A DNA stretch of 33,397 nucleotides from Oligoflexia bacterium (GTDB taxonomy: Bacteria > Bdellovibrionota > UBA1018 > CAIMNF01): positions 1-33,397 of the forward strand of contig CAIMWN010000314.1 in NCBI GenBank assembly GCA_903845155.1. The letters are read 5' to 3'. This document shows, piece after piece, positions 24,043 to 33,128 of this stretch. Within the stretch, counting starts at the first letter, position 1. Every line of letters begins with the position of its first letter. The translations under genes and the position numbers were made by a program. The notes under the pieces were generated by a model. That model ran no database searches. It saw nothing but the letters and a program-made list of their open reading frames with translations, and had not been told where the DNA came from.

Positions 24043-25071
24043 ATGAAATCGTCGACACAATATATTGCTCTCACACTCGCTACTTCACTCATCCTTTTTG
24101 GATGTAAAACGCTGCCAACCCCGACCACCAATAATGGCTGCGCACCTGCTGGAACGGGAACCGCGCTTTCAACACCAGGTGGCGCATCAGGTAGTGGAAC
24201 AAACTCAGGAGTAGGAACCAACACGGGGACCGGCACTGCCACTTGTACTAACACCGGCACTGATACCGGCACCGGCACCAACACCGGAACAGGCACAAAC
24301 GGAAATAGTTCACCGAGCACTGGCTCAGGCGGTACGCCTGCATCTACCTATGGCGTCGCTGTATCCGTGGCACAAAAATTAGTGCTCGATCAATTTATCT
24401 CTGTTTTTGAAAACTCAACCACCACTTTGCAATATGCATACGTGGAAGCATTGAATGATGGCCGTGGCTACACCGCAGGCCGTGCGGGCTTTACGTCGCG
24501 CGACGGTGATATGTTACAAGTCATACAATATTACCTCACCCTTAACCCAAGCTCTCCACTGGGTTCACTCATTCCCACTTTGCAAAAGCTGAACTCGAGT
24601 GACAGCGGCTCCATCACCGGACTCTCTTCTCTGCCTACACTGTGGGCGCAAGCTGCTGAAGACCCAGCATTCAGAGCGGCACAAGATAAAATATCAGATC
24701 AACTCTATTACATACCCGCGATGCAAAGAGTAAAAACACTAAATCTGAAAACACAAATTGGGGTACTCGCCATGTACGATGCCTCCATTGAGCACGGTGT
24801 AGACGGAGTTGATGGTGTAGACGATATGATCAGCAAAATGGGAAATCTTTCTCAATACGCTACAGAGACCGAACTTCTTACCGAGTTCTTAGCCATCAGA
24901 CGTGAAACACTCTTAGACCCGGCCGATCCAAGCACTCAAGAAGAATGGAGCCAATCGGTGGGCAGAGTAGATACTCAGTCGGCTATTCTGAAGGCAGGAA
25001 ATCTAGAACTCATCACTCCTCTCACCATTGATCCATTCGGTGATACTTTCGTGATTGGCTCTACTCCTTAG
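24043..25071 (+). CDS. GH46 chitosanase lipoprotein
   Basis: A 342-residue exported lipoprotein (lipobox LILFGC, Cys21). Residues 25-105 are a Gly/Thr/Asn/Ser-rich linker with GTNTGTGT-like repeats. Residues about 107-340 are a glycoside hydrolase family 46 domain: FENS with Glu123 and NDGRGYTAG with Asp139 match the acid and base residues known in Streptomyces chitosanase (Glu22, Asp40), though the spacing is two residues shorter. Other family blocks are AAEDPAFRAAQDKISDQLYY, GVLAMYDASIEHG and a terminal VDTQSAILKAGNLELITPL. It should cut chitosan or partly deacetylated chitin outside the cell. Three GVD units follow EH in the substrate-loop region. Convergent with the PD40 gene, 3 bp apart. 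Confidence 0.9.
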   Translation: MKSSTQYIALTLATSLILFGCKTLPTPTTNNGCAPAGTGTALSTPGGASGSGTNSGVGTNTGTGTATCTNTGTDTGTGTNTGTGTNGNSSPSTGSGGTPASTYGVAVSVAQKLVLDQFISVFENSTTTLQYAYVEALNDGRGYTAGRAGFTSRDGDMLQVIQYYLTLNPSSPLGSLIPTLQKLNSSDSGSITGLSSLPTLWAQAAEDPAFRAAQDKISDQLYYIPAMQRVKTLNLKTQIGVLAMYDASIEHGVDGVDGVDDMISKMGNLSQYATETELLTEFLAIRRETLLDPADPSTQEEWSQSVGRVDTQSAILKAGNLELITPLTIDPFGDTFVIGSTP

Positions 25072-25074
25072 ACA

Positions 25075-26337
25075 TTACCTTGCATTGACGGTGAAAATCT
25101 TTGAGCCCTCATCACGCTTGCGATGGGCAGCAAAGGTAACCAAGCGTCCATCTTCGTTGGTAGATATGCTTCCAAAAATCTGGAAGGAATCAAAATCATG
25201 GTCATTTTTCCCCACTTGAATCAGTTCGCCTGTTTGGATGTTCTTTTGGTAAATGCGAACCGTCGCTCGTGGGTTTTCAAATCCTGCAAATTGAGTAGAT
25301 GCGCTCACAAATGTAACCCACTTGCCATCTTCACTCACGACCGGAAATGAGCTAATTGCATCTCCCGGTATTCCGTGTGCATCAGAAGATACGAGTACGA
25401 CTCTACCAGTATCAAGATCTTTTAAATATATTTGTACAACAGTGCCCAATTTCAGATTTGTATTTTTACTTCCGCCTTTGGATCCACTGACTAAGTTATG
25501 CGCTTTACTCGCAAACGCTGCAAAGCGACCGCCTTTACTTACACTCACCTGTGCGCTGTCGGAATCTGCCACTTTCCCGGCTGCGCTCGCACTCACGAGC
25601 ATTACTTCGCCAGAAATTAAATCTTTACGAAAAACTTGGTTACCCACTACGCCACCCACCAGGTTCGTTGATTTGCTCTCGAAGAAAAGGTACTCATCAC
25701 TTGTGTCGAGCACAATATTGAGGCTCGCTGCATTTGCCAAAACGTTTCTGGAATCAGTAGTGACCACACGAACCGCACCCGTTAAAATATTTTTATCGAA
25801 GATCCGGTAAAGGCGGTCGCCGTTAGGAACCAAATTTTGTGCATTGCTTTGAAAATAAACATGGTGCCCGTTGGAACTCACCACCGGGAAGTTACTAAAA
25901 TAATCTCCTGCAATATTAGTCTGACTTTTAGAAACATGGGTAAGTTGTTGTGTCTGCGTATCCTTTAAGTAAACTTGTTCTGCTAGCGCACCTCCCACTA
26001 GGTTACGGGCTATGCTTTCAAAAGTAACGAAGCGGCCGTCACTACTGATATGGGGAATATAACTTTCACGATCGCCAGGCTGATCAACGGTATTCGTTGA
26101 TACCAGCGTAAGCGCACCCGACTTCAGGTCTTTTTTATATATTTGTAATTGATTTTGAAACACTACGACCCGACCGTCGGCACTCATCACGGGGTTTTTA
26201 CTTTTTCCGGCGAGCGGGCTTCCCTTGATAGTGGTGGAAATCACTTCGGCAGCCGAAACAACACTTGAAAAAGAGGGCACAAGTAAGATAACATGCAGCG
26301 TCAATAGTGGTAGACCGAGCTTCAACATGGGGGGCAT
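25075..26337 (-). CDS. Exported PD40/TolB-like beta-propeller protein
   Basis: A 420-residue protein with a signal peptide (residues about 1-29, ending VSAA). It contains about seven repeats of the WD40-like PD40 kind: NPVMSADGRVVVFQ, IPHISSDGRFVTFES, FPVVSSNGHHVYFQS, FPVVSEDGKWVTFVS and similar, each followed by a blade strand such as VYLKDTQTQQLTHVS. This is the TolB-type propeller, but there is no TolB N-terminal domain and no tol-pal neighbours, so it is a stand-alone secreted propeller of unknown ligand. The start is the ATG at 26337 or the one at 26328; neither has a clear Shine-Dalgarno. Confidence 0.82.
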   Translation of the reverse strand: MPPMLKLGLPLLTLHVILLVPSFSSVVSAAEVISTTIKGSPLAGKSKNPVMSADGRVVVFQNQLQIYKKDLKSGALTLVSTNTVDQPGDRESYIPHISSDGRFVTFESIARNLVGGALAEQVYLKDTQTQQLTHVSKSQTNIAGDYFSNFPVVSSNGHHVYFQSNAQNLVPNGDRLYRIFDKNILTGAVRVVTTDSRNVLANAASLNIVLDTSDEYLFFESKSTNLVGGVVGNQVFRKDLISGEVMLVSASAAGKVADSDSAQVSVSKGGRFAAFASKAHNLVSGSKGGSKNTNLKLGTVVQIYLKDLDTGRVVLVSSDAHGIPGDAISSFPVVSEDGKWVTFVSASTQFAGFENPRATVRIYQKNIQTGELIQVGKNDHDFDSFQIFGSISTNEDGRLVTFAAHRKRDEGSKIFTVNAR

Positions 26338-26405
26338 TCTACTAATAAAGTTGCATAAAAAGCAAGACTTATTAAACTAATTTAGTTTATTTAACTGGAG
26401 GCCGT

Positions 26406-28580
26406 ATCCACACCTTTTTTTTGATCCTTTTAGCATCATTTTCTATGATCGCGGCCCCTTTTGCGCAAGCTCAAGATCTCGATATTATTAGGGATCACTT
26501 TAAATCAGAAATCTTCGAAAGTATTCCGCTTGAAGGCCGAGCAACGTGGGCCCTAAAAGACATTAACGAATTTCAAGCCTATCAATCTCCCGACGGGAGC
26601 TATAGTGACCTCAATTACCTTGATTCCTCTGCTCTCAACTGGGGTCCCGTCATCACACTTGGCCGCGCGCTCAGCATGATCATGGCAACCCAAGTTCCAG
26701 GTCATGTGCTTTTTCATCATCAAAAAACAGAAGACGCTGCCCTAAACGCCATTCGCTTTGTCGCGCGATCCAATTTCTGGCACTACAACTGGTGGATGAT
26801 GGAGATCGGCGTTCCACTAACCACTTATAAAATCCTTCTGCTCATTGAACCTAAACTCGATGCACTTTCTCGCGATTACTTAATGGACGCTACTTACAAG
26901 GGACACATCACCGAACATCCAAGTCAATGGTCTGTGGCAGGGCAAAACTTGGTATGGTATGCAGAGATTACTATCGCCCTTGGTGTTTTATACAAACGCC
27001 CCGATTGGGTGAATACTGCAGTCGCCGCTCTCTCTAATCAGATACTAATGGGCCACAATCAAGGGATTCAAGCTGACTATACCTTTTTCCAACACGGCCA
27101 ATTATTTTACTCGGGCAGTTACGGCCTTGCTTTTTCAAATGATACTTCGCGAATGTTTCGTCTTATTTCGGGGACAAAGCTTTCCTTTAGCGATGAGAAC
27201 TATCAAACATTGAGCCACTATATATTGGATGGTCAACTTTGGCTCATTCATGGTGCAACGATTGACGTGAGTTCAATGGGCAGAACCTATGCCCGTATCA
27301 ATGATGCAAAATCTGATCGACTCCTACCTGCGTGTCACCTCATGGCAAAGGTAGTGGGCACTCGTCAAAAGGAATTTGTCGAATGTGAACGACGCCTCAC
27401 CGAAGGAACCGAGAACGGACGCGATGGTAATCAGCATTTTTGGAAAAGCGATTTCATGGCTCACAATCGACCCGGGTATGGCATTTCAGTGCGGATGGAT
27501 TCTACTCGTACGATGAATGCCGATGCATCGCCTATGGGCGAAGGACTAAAATCAGAACACCTTGCAGATGGACTTACTTATATCTATCGTACCGGAAAGG
27601 AATATTTTAATATCTACCCACTGTGGGATTTTAAACGACTACCCGGTACCACGACCGAATACCAAGCAGTTTATCCTAGCGTACCCAACAGCGATTATTT
27701 TCCAAAAAATGGCGAAACAGAATTTGTAGGCGGAGTGTCTGATGGTAACACGGGTGCCGCTGCCATGGATTTTAGAAAAGGAAGATTAAGCGCAAAAAAA
27801 TCGTGGTTCTTTTTTGAGAAAGGGATGGTTGCGTTGGGCGCAGCTATTCATTGCGAAGGCTGCCTCCCAGTGAATACGACGTTGAATCAGGAATGGGCTC
27901 AAACACCAATTCAATACTCTTTTAAAAACCAAAGCAATAGAGTGGCATCATTAAGCGAGGGCAAAGCAAGTGCCAATAACCTCGCATGGGCACTAGCCAA
28001 CGGTACGGGCTACCTTTTTCTTGATCATAACAATGTGACTCTTCAAACGACCGAACAAGTGGGAAGTTGGAAATCACTTGCGGTACAACTTTCGGCTGAT
28101 CCGGTGAAAGGAAAAGTAACGAGCCTTTGGATTGATCACTGCTCAAATCCACTTCACGACTCTTATGCTTATGCCGTGTTACCGAATATTAGCGAAAAGG
28201 ATCTGCAAAAAGACGCACTTCAGCCGCCATTTTCAATACTCGCCAATACTGAAGAAATCCAAGCTGTAGAATTTAACAAGGAAAAATCAATACAGGTCAT
28301 CTTTTACAAAGCAGGCACCCTCACCTTCAATGAAGGTAAGTCGTGGATCAAAGTAGATGCTCCGCTAGCTCTTCAATTTAGATTTTCTATAGAAAAGAAT
28401 TCGCTATCGGTATCAGCTCCCAATCAAAAAGTGAGCACCGCGAAGATTTCCTGGCATATCGAACATTATGGAGCAGGGTCCAAAACCATCCTCTTCCCCA
28501 AGAGCCAATATGCCGGACAGTCACAGACCCTGGTACTGCAAGGACTGATGAATCGCTTAGGCCAATTCCTTCATTTATAA
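26406..28580 (+). CDS. PL8 polysaccharide lyase with unusual ATC start
   Basis: An exported polysaccharide lyase of family 8 (hyaluronate/chondroitin AC/xanthan lyases), about 724 residues. The alpha-toroid part shows FWHYNWWMMEIGVPLTTYK, GQNLVW (Asn181), FFQHGQLF (His230) and SGSYG (Tyr239), equivalent to the catalytic Asn, His and Tyr of family members, and SSMGRTYAR. A beta-sandwich part follows. Numbering is from the ATC at 26406. No ATG fits: the TTG at 26421 lies 19 nt from the GGAGG at 26397-26401 and would leave a signal peptide without a basic or polar start. The ATC is 4 nt after GGAGG and gives (M)HTFFLILLASFSMIAAPFAQA. Either a rare ATC start is used or the start codon has mutated from ATG. 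Confidence 0.85.
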   Translation: MHTFFLILLASFSMIAAPFAQAQDLDIIRDHFKSEIFESIPLEGRATWALKDINEFQAYQSPDGSYSDLNYLDSSALNWGPVITLGRALSMIMATQVPGHVLFHHQKTEDAALNAIRFVARSNFWHYNWWMMEIGVPLTTYKILLLIEPKLDALSRDYLMDATYKGHITEHPSQWSVAGQNLVWYAEITIALGVLYKRPDWVNTAVAALSNQILMGHNQGIQADYTFFQHGQLFYSGSYGLAFSNDTSRMFRLISGTKLSFSDENYQTLSHYILDGQLWLIHGATIDVSSMGRTYARINDAKSDRLLPACHLMAKVVGTRQKEFVECERRLTEGTENGRDGNQHFWKSDFMAHNRPGYGISVRMDSTRTMNADASPMGEGLKSEHLADGLTYIYRTGKEYFNIYPLWDFKRLPGTTTEYQAVYPSVPNSDYFPKNGETEFVGGVSDGNTGAAAMDFRKGRLSAKKSWFFFEKGMVALGAAIHCEGCLPVNTTLNQEWAQTPIQYSFKNQSNRVASLSEGKASANNLAWALANGTGYLFLDHNNVTLQTTEQVGSWKSLAVQLSADPVKGKVTSLWIDHCSNPLHDSYAYAVLPNISEKDLQKDALQPPFSILANTEEIQAVEFNKEKSIQVIFYKAGTLTFNEGKSWIKVDAPLALQFRFSIEKNSLSVSAPNQKVSTAKISWHIEHYGAGSKTILFPKSQYAGQSQTLVLQGLMNRLGQFLHL

Positions 28581-28656
28581 TTAAACAATTTTCATTTAAA
28601 ATACTTTCTGTGTTCTTTCTCCGTCGTTATTGTTAAAATAGCGATAGGGGAAAACT

Positions 28657-30722
28657 ATTTACTTTTTTACGAAACAACAGAATCGCTGTATTTTATTTAT
28701 CCTTTTGGGCTGCATCCTGCAGATTCAAACCCTGGCCTATGCTATTGACCTGAACGAAACCCAAATCAGGCAACAAATGGCAAACTACACACAGGTCTAC
28801 TTTCAGCCCTCGTCCTTCTACGAAATCAAACCACTTATTTTGGCAAAAACAAAGACGCGCCCGTCACCAAAGCGTATATTAAAAATTATTTGGCAGCCTA
28901 CGAATCAAAATCTGCATTCGAACAATTGAGTGCCTGCGCCGGATCCACAAAAAGTTTGCAAAGAAAAGCCGGAGAATTCATCATTGCAGCCGAGCACTCA
29001 AAGGTCTGCACACTCCATCAGGACAAAGCAGTAAACAGCATTCGCAACTTAATGGCTCAATCTGAGAAAATTGCGCTTGCACCTCATAATGAAACTTGGT
29101 TTAGCGATAACCTAAAAAAAATGACGGATGACTATCAAACTCTCTCGTCCCGCGCTGCCAATGACCACCTCGGCAATTCTCGATCACTTCCGATTTCAAT
29201 GCGCGCTCCTGCTAGTATTGAAATAGCTAAAAGCAACGACCGGTACAAAGCGGATGCAGCCAAAGCAAATCAGAATCTCGTCACTTTTTCTCAAGCTGGC
29301 ACTTCACAAATGGACGACTATATCCGTGCCAAATATGGCTTTGAATCAAAATTGAGCTTGGACGAAGAAACCAAAAGAGCACAAAAACTTCATCAACTAG
29401 TGATGAGCGGCAACCGAGACAATGCGCTTGCAAACTATCTGAACTTCAGCCAGAACTTTGATTTTTCAGATGAACCAAAAATCACGGATGCTTCGGGGGC
29501 TGGTGCCCAGGCTGAAAAAATGTTCGGAAAAGAGGCCGGCTACCGCATTGACGGCGACGTGCATGTAGTATCTAATCTAGACGATTCAACGGCAGAGATG
29601 TATCGCTTGGGTGATGAGGGAGAAAAAATGTTAAAAACTTTCTCTCAACGAAGAAAGGGTGCTCCACCCTATACGGTAGATCAAGTTTATAATGAACTTA
29701 AACCGTATCTTGAACAATTAAAGAAAATAAATACAAGTTACCAAAATGAAATTGCAGACCTAAGAAAGCCAAATAACAACAACAACGCTGGTACCTCAGG
29801 TACTGATCTTAAAGACCGTGCCGATCGAGCCGCTGCATATCACTATGGAGGAAAGCGAACGCTTGCCCAGCTCGAAACCATTTCACAAAAAACGGAAAAA
29901 ACACCTTTTGGTTTTCTGTTTCAAACCAATGCCTTCAAAAACTCTTTAAATCAGTTCGGCTCCCTATCACCCGCCCAAATGAAAGCCGTCTTAAAACGCT
30001 CACTCAAGGAACAAGTCAAAAACACCATGGATTACGCTCAAAAATTTGTAGCCAAGAATCAAGGAACCATGGATTTTATCGGAGGTGAAAAAGGAAAATG
30101 GAGTTATGACCACGCCGTCGATCTTCTGATGTATTCTTCACCTTCTGTCATCCAAAAGGCACTCCTCACCGATCCCAAACTACTAGGAAGCCTCTGCGCG
30201 CCGATGAAACTCATTAACGAAACAAAAGACGTCATTGAAACCCCGGGTTACATGAAATGGGGCGGAGCTGCGATGGGTGTGATTCCCATCGTAGGCACCA
30301 CTGCTTCATTTATGTTTGCGACAGCTGTAAATGGAAACGCGGTTGCGGATGCCAATAATAAAATTGATGAGAATCAAGAACGAATTAATAATAATCAACG
30401 GGGCGAGTTGGTAGCCAATGTTAATTTAACAAATCAAAATGAAGAAAATGCCGAGGCAAGCAAAAACATTCGCGTACTTAAATCCGAACGCACACAAGCA
30501 ATTGTCAGGATTCCCACTAACTTAGCAATTTCGGTTGGAATCGCAAAAACGATAAGCGCAGTGGAAGAGTACGCGGAATTTCATCCCGACATTTTAGATG
30601 TAGGCCAACGCGCTTCCAATATATATGTGAAAGATAAAGTCCGTAATGCAATGAAAGAAGCTTTAGTGGATCGAGTGAAGGAAGAAACAACGGAGCAAGC
30701 GGTTGATGGAGCAATTCACTAA
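28657..30722 (+). pseudogene. Large exported protein of unknown function, frameshifted, ATT start
   Basis: Read in two frames, the product is about 690 residues. The first frame has AGGGG at 28646-28650, 6 nt before an ATT at 28657, then a signal peptide (basic KQQNR, core CILFILLGC, ending TLAYA) and the mature start IDLNETQIRQQM. At 28828-28835 the sense passes to the next frame, which continues KDAPVTKAYIKNYLAAYESK to the stop at 30722. The long frame is alpha-helical and hydrophilic, with an Asn run (PNNNNNAG) and one membrane hairpin-like segment (GGAAMGVIPIVGTTASFMF). I do not recognise the family. A single sequencing error or a true mutation could explain the shift. Its stop overlaps the ceramidase stop by four bases. 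Confidence 0.6.
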
Positions 30723-32443
30723 CGTCCTTCGAGCGCTTTCCAATACTCTTTGCTTGGCTGCTTAGGCCTAAGGTCACTGGGTTTTTGTTTTGAAATCAGC
30801 TTTTCACTCATTTTTCTAAACACCATCAGGTACCCGGGTAAAGTGAAACGGCCATAAATAGTGCAGCCACCCTCATACCCTTGCTGATCGTACTCTTCAG
30901 GCGTGGTGACATAACTCGAAAACGCATTCGCATAGCCTTGAATGATCACGCGTTCAACTCCATGGGGCTTAAAGCAATTCTCCAAAAGTGCGCGCAAACG
31001 ACGGCCTGAAACCACCGTAAATTCGGCGGGAACAGCGGCAATCATTAAGTTCCCCATGCGGGCGAGTTGAATGGGCAGAATATGCGGAGATAAAGTGCGT
31101 TCTCTTAATACTCCTTTTCGTGCCCAACGCTTTAAGGTTGCAATAGTGGGATGAAGCCAATCAGGAAATACCAAATCCTCGATTCTTCCCGTTTGAAAAA
31201 TCTCTGCTTTGCCTGAATCAATGACTGTAATTTTATTGCCTTGAATTTCATCATCGGTCCACGGAAAGCGCGTTGCTTTGCCATGGATGCGATCACCAAT
31301 ATAATTGAAGAGTTGAGACACCCGGATGGAAAGATGAATCAAGAGCAGAACAGGATAGGTCGCACCTCGGCCCTCGGACGTTCCGTACAATTGCGGTAAA
31401 CCCACTTGCGCGGGACCAGTTCTACACCCCTCTAGACCATTGACTAAATCGGCATCAATGTGGATGGATGAAAAATCATGAAATTCAAAAATTCCTTCCA
31501 TCAATCCCTGAATTGGAGGTGCGTTCTTGGCGCTTTCAAAAAGCTCCATTGCTTGTTCAAGTTGAAGAGCAGCATTTTTTTTACAACTGGTTTCATCATC
31601 ACGATCAGATCCTCTTTTTTCACGAATCCCTGAAAACCAATTGTAATTGGGTGTGATGTCGCCAGCAGCACCTTGAGCAAAAACAGCAACAAAAGAATCA
31701 GCACCTTGGTCCCGTAAAGTTTTTTCCATTTCGGCTGCAGCCACGCCCTTATTGTCGCCGTGAATCTTCAGGTGATCGCGATGCATGGATGTCGCATGCA
31801 CCGGAAACCAATTCCAACACGCAATGGGAGTACCGTCTTCAGCATCAAAACGAAGGAGAATCATTTCACGATCGAGCGCAAGATGTCTTTGGGTGCGATC
31901 ATACTTAATTACATCGGGGTTTCGATTCCAAGCGCGAATAGAACGATTAAACGCAACTTGCTTTTCGGGCGCGAACACGCCACTTGCGAAGCGTACCTTA
32001 CCAGGCTTTAAGTTAGAGAGAGCTTCTTTCGCCGCACGGACGGCCCCTTCCACATAGGTTTCAAAAACATTTCGATCAAAACCGTCGCTCGTCAATGCGT
32101 ACACAATATAAGTTGAAAAACCACCCGGAGCACTATGGGTATGAGTAGCAGAAATAATAATTTCGTCATCTGCTACTTGATGGGATTCCTGCAATCGCTC
32201 GACAATTGCGTGCCCTAACGCTTCCGTGATTACACAAATATCTAAACAAAGCATAATCAGGCGTCGCGCTCGCGTGCTGCCCTCAAGAGGCTTCTTCGAC
32301 ACCGCTACTGCCCGCACATAAAGTGGAGTAGCGACACCATTGACACCATTGACACGATGCTGATGATCACCCCACCCGAACATAATCGCTCCCGGTGCGT
32401 TAGGCGTAATATCAATTCGGGAGGCGGCGATGAAATCAGTCAT
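30719..32443 (-). CDS. Neutral/alkaline ceramidase family hydrolase, Thr at nucleophile site
   Basis: A 574-residue member of the neutral (non-lysosomal) ceramidase family, which cleaves the N-acyl link of ceramide. Family blocks are SATHTHSAPGG, WFPVHATSM, PAEFTVVSGRRLR and GYANAFSSYVTTPEEY, containing the zinc-binding His, His, Glu and Tyr positions. The block that is GDVSPN in characterised ceramidases is GDITPN here, putting Thr264 where the nucleophilic Ser lies. No signal peptide is seen, unlike secreted ceramidases, so it may be cytoplasmic. Characterised bacterial ceramidases are somewhat longer, with a C-terminal Ig-like domain that seems reduced here. A 9-bp tandem duplication encodes NGVNGV near residue 33. 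Substrate is uncertain. Confidence 0.85.
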   Translation of the reverse strand: MTDFIAASRIDITPNAPGAIMFGWGDHQHRVNGVNGVATPLYVRAVAVSKKPLEGSTRARRLIMLCLDICVITEALGHAIVERLQESHQVADDEIIISATHTHSAPGGFSTYIVYALTSDGFDRNVFETYVEGAVRAAKEALSNLKPGKVRFASGVFAPEKQVAFNRSIRAWNRNPDVIKYDRTQRHLALDREMILLRFDAEDGTPIACWNWFPVHATSMHRDHLKIHGDNKGVAAAEMEKTLRDQGADSFVAVFAQGAAGDITPNYNWFSGIREKRGSDRDDETSCKKNAALQLEQAMELFESAKNAPPIQGLMEGIFEFHDFSSIHIDADLVNGLEGCRTGPAQVGLPQLYGTSEGRGATYPVLLLIHLSIRVSQLFNYIGDRIHGKATRFPWTDDEIQGNKITVIDSGKAEIFQTGRIEDLVFPDWLHPTIATLKRWARKGVLRERTLSPHILPIQLARMGNLMIAAVPAEFTVVSGRRLRALLENCFKPHGVERVIIQGYANAFSSYVTTPEEYDQQGYEGGCTIYGRFTLPGYLMVFRKMSEKLISKQKPSDLRPKQPSKEYWKALEGR

Positions 32444-32482
32444 CCCTAAATTTTCACATAGGCTTTGTATTTTTGCACCACT

Positions 32483-32522
32483 GAAAAAAAAAGCAGCTCG
32501 AGGGCTTCCCCTAGAGCTGCTT
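32483..32522 (-). terminator. Rho-independent terminator of the lipoprotein gene
   Basis: AAGCAGCTC (32491-32499) pairs with GAGCTGCTT (32514-32522). On the minus strand a T-run follows (complement of 32484-32492). It lies just beyond the stop of the lipoprotein gene and before the ceramidase-family gene. Confidence 0.85.
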
Positions 32523-32551
32523 CTTCAATTGCAAAATAATTACGCTAAAAA

Positions 32552-33040
32552 CTAATTAGCGGTTGTAGCTGCTGGAGCTGCGTCAGATTTTTTCTTTTTA
32601 ACTTTTACTTTAGCTGGTGCAGCAACTGCTGCTGCAGGTGCAGCTTTCAAAGTGCTTGCAGGTGGAAGCGGAGTGGTATCAGTAACCATATATCCGTCAC
32701 CAGGAGCAGTTAAGTCAAACTCACCACCGGCGAAACCCACTGGCCAATAAATGATCGCAGCAGGTGGCCAAAAAATGGAAACAACGCGAAACTTAGTTTT
32801 CACTTTCCCAGTTCTAATCACTTTTCCGTTTTTGTCGGTCAATTTATACTCTGCTCCACCAATAGAACTCCAGAAAAACGGAGTAGTACTTACTTCACCA
32901 TTTGAGCTTGGAGTTAACTGACGGTCGGTAATGGTTAATTTGGTATCAGCAGGAATTTTGAATTTCCCCATTGTTGAACATCCGGTTCCTACTACCATTC
33001 CAACTGACATGACTACGATCGCTAATAAAATTTTTTTCAT
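32552..33040 (-). CDS. Lipoprotein with Ala/Lys/Pro-rich tail, function unknown
   Basis: A 162-residue protein. The signal peptide ends in a lipobox (VVGTGC, Cys21). Residues about 30-115 form a beta-rich domain with FFWSSIGGAEYKLTDKNGKV and a hydrophobic aromatic segment (VVSIFWPPAAIIYWPVGFAG) that could touch the membrane. The last 40 residues are an Ala/Lys/Pro-rich tail (KVKVKKKKSDAAPAA), possibly contacting peptidoglycan or another polymer. AAAGGA is 6 nt before the ATG and a strong terminator follows, so it is probably well expressed on its own. I do not recognise the family. Confidence 0.8.
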   Translation of the reverse strand: MKKILLAIVVMSVGMVVGTGCSTMGKFKIPADTKLTITDRQLTPSSNGEVSTTPFFWSSIGGAEYKLTDKNGKVIRTGKVKTKFRVVSIFWPPAAIIYWPVGFAGGEFDLTAPGDGYMVTDTTPLPPASTLKAAPAAAVAAPAKVKVKKKKSDAAPAATTAN

Positions 33041-33128
33041 TTTATGTCCTTTATTATGTGTGTTTTATCGAATGACACAAGAATTTCAAAAAAGCTTGAG
33101 TTTGGCTACCAGAATATTAAACAACACA

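Noticed and set aside
25322-25810. 162-codon + strand frame
   Set aside because: It is the antisense shadow of the PD40 propeller gene.
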